From Dichetophora obliterata (taxonomy: Eukaryota > Arthropoda > Insecta > Diptera > Sciomyzidae), in contig OY986435.1 of the NCBI GenBank assembly GCA_963920525.1, positions 225,463,293 to 225,527,292 on the forward strand: a DNA stretch of 64,000 nucleotides, given 5' to 3'. Made by a program: the position numbers and the translations under genes. The first letter of the stretch is position 1. Each line of letters opens with the position of its first letter. Below the pieces are notes generated by a model, which worked only from the letters and a program-made list of their open reading frames with translations, ran no database searches and was not told the DNA's origin. Positions 56,982 through 64,000 of the stretch are shown piece by piece.

Positions 56982-59900
56982 ATGTTTTGTTTACTTTACT
57001 TACATACTTAGTTGGCGCTACAACCGTATGTCGGTCTTGGCCTCATCTAAGAATTTGCGCCAGCCATTTCTGTCTTTCGCTTGCTTGCGCCACTTGAAAA
57101 TTCCAAGCTTCGTCAGGTTGTCCTCTACTTGGTCTTTCCAACCAAGATGCGGTCATCCTCTTCTGCGTTGACCGCCGCTGGGTACCGAATCGAATTTTTT
57201 CTTCACTGGAGCATCGTCTTTCATGCGCTGAACATGACCAAGCCAGCGAAGCCGCTCGATTTTAATGCGCTTGACTATGTCGATGTCAGCGTACAGTTCA
57301 TACAGTTCATCATTCCACCGTATTCGGTACTCGCCATTGACGCAGATTGGTCCGTAGATCTTACGAAGAATCTTTCTCTCGAATGCTCCTAAAGTCTTTT
57401 CATCTAAACTGCTCAGCGTCCAGGTTTGTGATGCGTAAAGTAGGACGGGCATGATGAGCGATTTATAGAGCGTGATTTTCGTTTGTCGAGAGAGGGCTCT
57501 GCTTCTCAATTGCCTACTGAGCCCAAAGTAACACCTGTTGGCAAGAGTTATTCTTCGTTATAATCTCAATGCTGATGTCGTTGGTTGAATTAATGCTGGA
57601 TCCCAGATAAACGAAGTTCTTCACAACCTCGAAGAAGGTATTGTCAACGGTAACGTGGGTTCCAAGACGCTGGGACTGTTTGTTTGTTGACACTAAGTAT
57701 TTCGTCTTATCTGCATTCACTGACAGACCCATTCGACTTGACTCTCTTTCTAATCTGGAAAATGCTGCACTGACTTCGCGCGTATTATGGCCAATGATAT
57801 CTATGTCATCAGCATACGCAAGCAACATAACACTCTTGTAGAATATTGTGCCACTACGTCTCAGATCAGCAGCTCGGATGATCTTTTCCATCATTAGGTT
57901 GAAAAAGTCTCACGATAAGGAATCACCTTGTCTGAAACCTCGTTTGGCAATAAATGGTGGGGAGAGGTTCTTCCTGATTTTAACTGCGCTGCTGGTGTTG
58001 CTCAGTGTCATCCTGCAAAGTCGTATTAGTTTTGCAGAAATACCAAATTCAGACATGGTGGAGTACAGGTGCTTCCTTATTGGGCTGTCGAAGGCAGCTT
58101 TGTAGTCGACAAAAAGATGGTGGGTGTCGACTTGTTTTTCTTGAGTCTTCTCCAAGATTTGTCGTAGCGTGAAAATCTGGTCGATGGTGGACTTTCCAGG
58201 TCTGAAGCCACACTGATAAGGTCCGATCAGTTCGTTTACAATGGGCTTCAATCTTTCACATAAAACGCTCGACAGGACCTTATATGCGATATTAAGAAGG
58301 CTTATCCCACGGTAATTGGCACAGATAGTGGGATCACCTTTCTTGTGGATTGGGCAGAGCACACTGAGATTCCAATCGTTCGAAATGCATTCTTCCAACC
58401 ATATTCTGCATAGAAGCTCGTGAATGCATTTAAGTAGAGCTTCGCCTCCGTTCTTAAACAGCTCAGCAGGTAAGCCATCAGCTCCCGCGGCTTTGCTATT
58501 TTTAAGCCGAGCTATAGCTGTCAGAACTTCATCATAGTCGGGCAGCGGAACCTCGACGCTGTCATCCGCAATTGGGGTTTCCGGAATATCATCTCTATTG
58601 GCGGGATTGTTGTCAGCGTCGCCATTTAGAAGCTTAGAGAAGTGTTCCCTCCATAACGTCAGTGTACTCTGGACATCTGTCACTAGATTCCCGTTTTCAT
58701 CCTTGCAGGAAGAGGCCCCGGTTTTAAAACCATCGGCAAGGCGTCTTATTTTTTCGAAAAATTTTCGGGCCTCATTCCTGTCACCATACATCTCAATCTT
58801 CTCTTGCTCGCGCTTTTCAGCCTCTCTTTTTTTCCGCCTGAAAATATGTCTCTCTTCCCTCCTCTTTTCTTTGTATCGCTCCTTAGCAGCGCGCGTTACA
58901 ACCGACTGCAGGGTGGCTTTGTAGGCGGCGTCTTTCTCTGCAGTGGCGTCGCGACACTCCTGGTCGTACCAGTGGTTTCGGCGAGGGCGTTGGTAGCCAA
59001 TCACCTCTTTAGCAGCCGCACGCATGGAGTTGGAAATGTGTGTCCACTGCGCGCATATATCATCGATTGGAGGAGTGCTTTGAAGCAGGAGTGAGAGTCG
59101 AGTGGCGAAAGCATCGGCTGTCTGTTTCGATTGCAGCTTGTCGACGTCTAGCTTTCTCTGTGTAGGGTTGCGTGTATTCTTAGCTGCGCATAGACGTGTA
59201 CGGATCTTGGCTGCAACAAGATAGTGATCCGAGTCAATGTTTGCACCACGGATCGTGCGTACATCCAATACACTGGAAGAGTGCCTTCCGTCGATCAAAA
59301 CGTGATCAATTTGATTCTTGGTTTTTTGATCAGGGGACATCCAGGTGGCTTTATGAATATTGAGATGCTTGAATCTAGTGCTACTTACGACCATGTTTCG
59401 TGCTGCGGCGAAGTCAATCAGCCTCATTCCGTTATCGGAGGTGTTGTCGTGGAGGCTAAACTTTCCAACTGTTGGACCAAAAATATTTTCCTTGCCCACC
59501 TTAGCGTTGAAGTCACCAAGCACGATTTTTACGTCGTGGCGGTGGCAGCGCTCGTAAGCATTTTCAAGGCGCTCGTAGAAAATATCCTTGATCTCATCGT
59601 CCTTGTCTTCTGTCGGAGCGTGCGCACATATTAGGCTTATATTGAAAAATCTAACCTTGATGCGGATTATGGCAAGTCGTTCGTTCACAGGTGTGAATCG
59701 CAGGATGTGGGGCCGTAGTCTCTTGCCAATTACAAATCCGCATCCAAACTCGTGCTTCTCCGCATGGCCGCTGTAGTATATATCACAGGGTGCATGCCGA
59801 ATGCAACCCTGTCCCTTCCATCGCATTTCTTGGATAGCAGTGATATCAGCTTTGTATCTCTCCAAGACATCAGTCAGTTGGATAGAGGCACCTTCCCAAT

Positions 59901-60084
59901 TAAGAGTTCGGACATTCCAGGTGCATATCCGTCAATCATTATCAGTTTTTCGTTTGCGGTAGTCGTCATCAGATTTGGGGATCATTTTTCTTCTATTCTT
60001 AATTGTTTTCATTGAAATTGGTTTTTACGGGTGGGCTTCAAACCCGACGCACAACCTATTTTAAGCCTAGGGATGTTTTGTTTA
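56982..60084 (-). mobile_element. near full-length RTE LINE with 12-bp duplication
   Basis: The element 56994-60072 (about 3.08 kb) is flanked by ATGTTTTGTTTA at 56982-56993 and 60073-60084. On the minus strand it ends with AACTAAGTATGTAAGTAAAG, a short TAAG-type tail typical of RTE. It is inserted in or next to the 5' region of the LINE at 52.9-57.0 kb. One ORF fills almost all of it, as expected for RTE. Confidence 0.85.
57014..60012 (-). pseudogene. RTE ORF: endonuclease and reverse transcriptase, four lesions
   Basis: The ORF starts at ATG 60012. A TGA at 59934-59932 interrupts before RICTWNVRTLNWEGASIQLT. The main open stretch 59865-57910 holds the endonuclease (ITAIQEMRWKGQG, HAPTEDKDDEIKD, IVLGDFNAKVGKE, NQIDHVLIDGRH, ANIDSDHYLV) and the RT start (GFRPGKSTIDQIFTLRQIL, LFVDYKAAFDS, KRGFRQGDSLS). 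A TGA at about 57912-57910 replaces the usual Cys after GDSLS; the same frame resumes with DFFNLMMEKII and the catalytic LLAYADDIDIIG. A one-base frameshift near 57530 precedes LSRQTKITLYKSLIMPVLLY, and a third TGA near 57155 sits where Arg is expected. The final stop is TAG near 57014. The enzyme would copy RTE RNA at nicked target sites. Confidence 0.87.
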
Positions 60085-60752
60085 TTAGTTTTTAATTTTA
60101 TGTTTGCTTACTGCGACCAAAACGCACACACAGTAAAAGACCCGACGTTATTTGAGTTAGTTAACTCGTCGGTTTTGCGGTAAATGTTTTTTGCTTGCTT
60201 GTGCGTGTCTAGTTTATATTAACACACATTAACACAGTATTTAAGATTTATATTTTTTTGTTTTGTGTTCTTTGTTTTCAAGTGTTTTTAATAGTGCGTC
60301 AAAATAATATTGAAAACTCATTATTTCTTATTAATTCAAAGGCATATTAAATAAAACATGCAAGAAACATGTGATAGCCAATACGTGTCTTGATTTAGTT
60401 CATATTTTAAATACACAAGGACTGTTTTTCGACAATAACATCAAGCCAAACAAAGCGCTCAAAAAAATGCTACTACCTGTTTTTTTTCAGTTCGTATTTC
60501 GTAGTTTTAAATCTATATATTTATTGAAGTAAGGATTTCTGAGATGCCAGGATTGGCGGGGTGTTGAATGGCTAATGAGTTATGGAATGAAAGAGCTGGA
60601 TGGGGAGGCATGCACAATTTGGTTTGTTTTTCGATGAGCGTTTAACCCATTAACCGCGGTTGGGTATTTTTTTACCCATGAAAATGCTTCTGCAGAATTT
60701 ATCATATCTCAGGATTGGTACATTCAGCTTAAAAACAACGTAAAACCAAAGG
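60085..60752. other. non-coding stretch
   Basis: It may include the displaced 5' end of the LINE at 52.9-57.0 kb. No gene seen. Confidence 0.35.
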
Positions 60753-61065
60753 TAACCACTTCAACCTGGTAGCCCGGGTTCAATTCTTGCTCAAACAGAA
60801 AGTTTTTCAATTGAAATAATTCTTCTGTTCGGTCGTCACCTCTCTGCAGACAATGGCAAACCTTAGAGAGTAAAAATTGCCATGTAAAGCTTTTTGAGAA
60901 CATAAGCCGTTCGGAGTCGTCAAAAAACACGTAGGTCCAGTTCTCGGTCATTTGTGATCAAACATTTAATAACACGCACAGCACAATTGATCAATAGCAG
61001 CTAGGTCAAAGTGCTTCCAAGGGCTGAAATGGCCAGTTTATTTTATTTATATATAACCACTTCAA
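60753..61065 (+). mobile_element. tRNA-derived SINE, 5'-truncated copy, 12-bp duplication
   Basis: The body 60765-61053 is the + strand counterpart of the SINE at 16479-16832, but it starts just before box B (CCTGGTAGCCCGGGTTCAAT) and lacks box A. It ends GGCCAGTTTATTTTATTTAT. TAACCACTTCAA is duplicated at 60753-60764 and 61054-61065. 5' truncation with a variable-length duplication is the mark of LINE-type target-primed insertion. The 75-codon minus ORF across it is spurious. Confidence 0.88.
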
Positions 61066-62050
61066 TTCCAATATTTTTCGGAATGATTTGGCACCAAACA
61101 CGAAAATATTCAATTCAAAGTGGAAACACATACATTCAGTTTTATGTTGTTTCCACTTCAAACTAAAGTGTTATACACCTTAAAATAATAAGAATTCGAC
61201 TTTAACTTAACGTAGATTCAGATTTAATTCAAAGAGGAAGCATATTCAATTGGAATACTAATGTATTTATTTTAAATGCGTTATAACTTTGAAGTAAGAT
61301 ATTTTCTACTTTGATTGCACGTCCTTGCATTAATGAATCAAAGTTATTTTCACTTTAACTGAAATACTTAACATTTTTGATATTGAATGCTTACAGGGTA
61401 CGTGAAACAAAATCAAATAAATAAAACAAAATTAGTTTTTATAGAAACGTTCTTTTATTAAAATATTAAAATAAATATGGTAAATTTTTAAAAAAAATTA
61501 TATGATAATTCAATATAAATATTACATTTATTTAAGAGAATTATGATTTTAAAAATGTAGTTATAAAAATTTATTTTTCACATAAGTTTTAACATTATTC
61601 ATTTGGTATAAATGCAAAGGAGTACTTGTGAAATAAGAAATATTTTTAATTAACACACTTTCGTCTTTATGACCTACTTCATATGATTGAAAATGTTTGC
61701 AAAATCTTTTGATGCTTATAAATGACATAAACATTTTGCTCTACATTAAAAGACAAACGAATCTTAAAAAGATGAAATAATAATGGACTCCAAAATGCTA
61801 AATAATAATTACATTTATAAATGACTCCTTTATATTGAACCCTCTATGAATCACTTCGCCTTCTTCTTTCTTCTTCTCTCATCGTCTTCTTCCACATTTG
61901 TAACTTTGTGTGGATACACTGGTGAAAAGTGTTGTGTCCAAGTTAAGGACTTGGCCAAATTCATTAATATATTGAATATTTTTCAATTTTTTAATCTTGT
62001 TAATAAAGCTGTTATTGAAACGATTGCAACGAAATTATGCTGAACACATC
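61066..62050. other. non-coding stretch
   Basis: AT-rich. A 65-codon + ORF at 61846-62043 has a hydrophobic start and six Ser in a row but no homology I recognise. Confidence 0.35.
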
Positions 62051-62239
62051 ACGGATAGAAAAAATCAAGCATGTTGTGCTTAAATCAAGCAAATAGGCTA
62101 ACAAATTACACTCAAGCGTAAATTTCTCAATTCAAGCATTATTTTGCTAGAATTTAGCAAATTTTAAACACATGATATTAAGAAAAAAATACTAAATTCA
62201 AACAACATTTGCTTAAAACTCAAGAATATTTTTTCTACA

Positions 62240-62321
62240 TTCGAGTCTAATGTTTACTTGAATTGAGAAAAATTACCTTGATTCAAGTAAACAATTGGCT
62301 GAAAACTAGAATAATTTGCTA
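62240..62321 (+). repeat. tandem array, left part (~84-bp unit)
   Basis: One unit (TTGAATTGAGAAAAATTACC, TTGATTCAAGTAAACAATTG, AAACTAGAATAATTTGCTA) lies immediately left of the mariner. The array continues at 63609. Confidence 0.7.
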
Positions 62322-63610
62322 TTGGGGGTTGGAATTAATTTTAAAGTTTTTTTTTCGGTTTTTGAGCATTTATTTAGAAACAACGGTACAATGTATATTA
62401 TTCAAAGTATTGTCCATCGTTAGCTACAACATTTTCCCATCTTTCTGGCAGTATATGGATTCCGCGCCGGAAGAACGATTCGTCTTTTGAGGCAATCCAC
62501 GAATCGACCCATTTTTTGGTATCCTCGTAAGAAGTGAAGCGCTGCTCAGCCAAGCCATGCGTCATCGATCTGAATAGGTGGTAGTCGGAAGGGGCTATGT
62601 CTGGGCTATAAGGCGGGTGGGGTAGCACATCCCAATTCAGCGCCTCCAACGTTTCCTTGACGGTTCTTGCAACATGTGGCCGTGCGTTGTCATGTTGAAA
62701 AACCACTTTGTCGTGTCTTTTGGCATATTCCGGCCGTTTAACCTTTAATGCTCGGCTCAGTGTCATCAATTGTTGTTGGTAGCATTCCCCAGTGATGGTT
62801 TCGTTAGGTTTTAGCAGCTCATAGTACACGACACCCTTCTGATCCCACCAAATACACAGCATAAGCTTGGCGCCATGAATATTCGGCTTGGCCCTCGATG
62901 TTGATGCATGGCCGGGTGGTCCCCACGATTTTTTTCGCTTAGGATTATCGTAATGGATCCACTTTTCATCGCCAGCGACAATACGATGCAAAAAACTCAT
63001 CCTTTTATGCCGTTGAAGCAGTTGTTCGCACATGCAAAATCGCCGTTCAACGTCTCTCGGCTTCAACTGGTACGGCACCCAATTTCCTTGCTTTTGAATC
63101 ATTCCCATGGCCTTCAAGCGTTTGCCGACCGTTGATAAGTCGACTCCCAATGATTCTGACAATTCTTGAAGGGTTTGACACGGGTCTTCATCGAGCAAAG
63201 CCTCCAATTCCTCATCTTCAAACTTTTTCGGCTGGCCCGGACGCTCTTTGTCTTCCGTATCAAAATCACCACTTTTAAACCGACGGAACCAGTACTCACA
63301 AGTAGAAATCGATGGAGCATAGTCCCCGTAAGCCTCAGTAAGCGTGCGTTGTGCTTCAACCGCTTTTTTCTTCAAATGGAAGCACAAAAGTAAACCTTCC
63401 CGCAAATTGCGTTTTGTTGGAACGAAAGTCGACATGTTCACAGAGAAAAAAATATATGTTGTTTACACTTCAGTGGAATGACACATACTAAAAAATGAAG
63501 CTTAGACAATGTGCTTTGAAATGAATATAGTCACAGGTGTGCCCGATGCGATCTATTGATAGTTACGCCATCTCTTAGAAAACCTTTAAAACTAATTCCA
63601 ACCCCCAATA
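62320..63610 (-). mobile_element. mariner (DD34D), structurally intact
   Basis: The element 62322-63608 (1287 bp) has inverted ends TTGGGGGTTGGAATTAATTT and the complement of TTGGGGGTTGGAATTAGTTT, about 28 bp matched, between TA dinucleotides at 62320-62321 and 63609-63610. It carries one uninterrupted transposase frame and sits within an 84-bp tandem array. Length, ends and target site are all as expected for a complete mariner. Confidence 0.95.
62398..63441 (-). CDS. mariner transposase, mauritiana-like, full length
   Basis: 347 codons. The ATG at 63441 gives MNMSTFVPTKRN; the Met two codons on (63435) matches the usual mariner start and is the better choice. The N-terminus has the two helix-turn-helix units (CEYWFRRFKSGDFDTEDKER through STVGKRLKAMG) with the linker WVPYQL. 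Catalytic residues are in place: Asp in AGDEKWIHYD, Asp in FQHDNARPH and Asp in APSDYHLF, the last two 34 residues apart (DD34D), plus YSPDIAPSD. The end PERWENVVANDGQYFE is typical. The enzyme excises and reinserts its own element at TA sites in the nucleus. Length and all key motifs agree with active family members, so a functional protein is possible, though not shown. Confidence 0.95.
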   Translation of the reverse strand: MNMSTFVPTKRNLREGLLLCFHLKKKAVEAQRTLTEAYGDYAPSISTCEYWFRRFKSGDFDTEDKERPGQPKKFEDEELEALLDEDPCQTLQELSESLGVDLSTVGKRLKAMGMIQKQGNWVPYQLKPRDVERRFCMCEQLLQRHKRMSFLHRIVAGDEKWIHYDNPKRKKSWGPPGHASTSRAKPNIHGAKLMLCIWWDQKGVVYYELLKPNETITGECYQQQLMTLSRALKVKRPEYAKRHDKVVFQHDNARPHVARTVKETLEALNWDVLPHPPYSPDIAPSDYHLFRSMTHGLAEQRFTSYEDTKKWVDSWIASKDESFFRRGIHILPERWENVVANDGQYFE

Positions 63611-63893
63611 GATTTAAGAAATTTATTTTTCTTGAATTGAGAACAATTAGCTTGATTCAAGTAAACAATTTACTGAAAACTAGAATAATTTGCTTGATTT
63701 TAGAAATGTATTTTCCTTGAATTGAGAACAGTTTGCTTGATTCAAATAAACAATTTACTGAAAACTAAAATGATTTACTATTTATTTACTAAACTGATTT
63801 AATTTGAGAAATTTATTTTCCTTCAATTTAGAAAATTTTGCTTGATTCAAATAAATAATTTACTGAGAACTGGTATAATTTGCTCGATTTGCA
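63609..63893 (+). repeat. tandem array, right part, three to four ~84-bp units
   Basis: The units repeat AAATTTATTTTCCTTGAATT, GCTTGATTCAAATAAACAAT, TTACTGAAAACTAGAATAAT near 63619, 63703 and 63806; the third interval is longer (103 bp). Similar but more diverged AATCAAGCAA phrases are found at 62065-62235. Confidence 0.75.
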
Positions 63894-64000
63894 CAAAGCA
63901 ACAACACCACGTTAGCATGCTTTGTTGGCACACATTGGCGACAGTGACCTTGAACGTAGATCTTGTTGTCTAGCTACTCTTTTGCAAACAACTTCAAGAT

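Noticed and set aside
58598..59634. Several + strand ORFs over the RTE
   Set aside because: They are antisense shadows of the RTE coding frame on the minus strand.
61846..62043. 65-codon + ORF with hydrophobic, Ser-rich start
   Set aside because: It could pass for a signal peptide, but there is no mature domain, promoter or conservation evidence.

Overview
The window reads as repeat-dense, AT-rich DNA from a higher fly (Diptera, probably Cyclorrhapha). The basis is the transposon set: a DD41D mariner of the kind first named rosa in a tephritid fruit fly, a DD34D mariner of the mauritiana type, an RTE LINE, jockey/CR1-like LINEs, many hAT, PIF/Harbinger-like and foldback elements, and tRNA-derived SINEs. 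No bacterial, organellar or viral gene set is present. The exact species cannot be told from the sequence alone.

Only one stretch looks like a host gene. At about 51.71-52.31 kb on the + strand a TATA box, an initiator, a leader with two tiny upstream ORFs and a 41-codon first coding exon end at a consensus splice donor. Everything from 52.3 kb to the right edge would then be the first intron of that gene, loaded with LINEs, a SINE and a mariner. A weaker exon candidate lies near 36.2-36.55 kb.

Layout. 0-1.25 kb: decayed Ty3/gypsy integrase (minus). 2.16-3.90 kb: hAT-type foldback palindrome with an 8-bp target duplication. 3.99-5.26 kb: broken rosa-like mariner. 5.48-5.91 and 17.68-18.11 kb: an inverted pair of the same repeat. 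6.05-6.94 kb: tandem array of about 115 bp. 7.67-10.03 kb: a 2.36-kb palindrome with PIF/Harbinger-like ends, built of four plus four copies of a 242-bp unit that also fills the first foldback. 10.15-11.52 kb: hAT element. 12.4-18.3 kb: small inverted-repeat elements and a SINE. 19.2-20.2 kb: dead jockey-like LINE. 20.60-22.83 kb: PIF-like element holding another inverted-repeat element. 26.00-28.46 kb: hAT with a broken transposase, sitting inside an older MITE. 29.30-30.53 kb: element made of 24-bp minisatellites around an unknown coding remnant. 31.43-32.20 kb: PIF-like element. 32.58-33.81 kb: hAT inserted in the anticodon arm of a tRNA-derived SINE. 39.00-43.40 kb: 4.4-kb transposon with 620-bp terminal inverted repeats and a three-exon transposase gene carrying two frameshifts. 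43.80-49.06 kb: LINE whose reverse transcriptase is split by a 2.36-kb element with a 9-bp target duplication. 52.86-56.98 kb: second LINE with ORF1 and ORF2. 56.99-60.07 kb: near full-length RTE. 60.77-61.05 kb: second SINE copy. 62.32-63.61 kb: structurally intact mariner in an 84-bp tandem array.

Many elements are bounded here to the base by terminal inverted repeats plus matching target-site duplications read directly from the sequence. Family names rest on motif recognition, not on a database search. The mariner at 62.4-63.4 kb is the only uninterrupted long transposase; every other coding region is broken.
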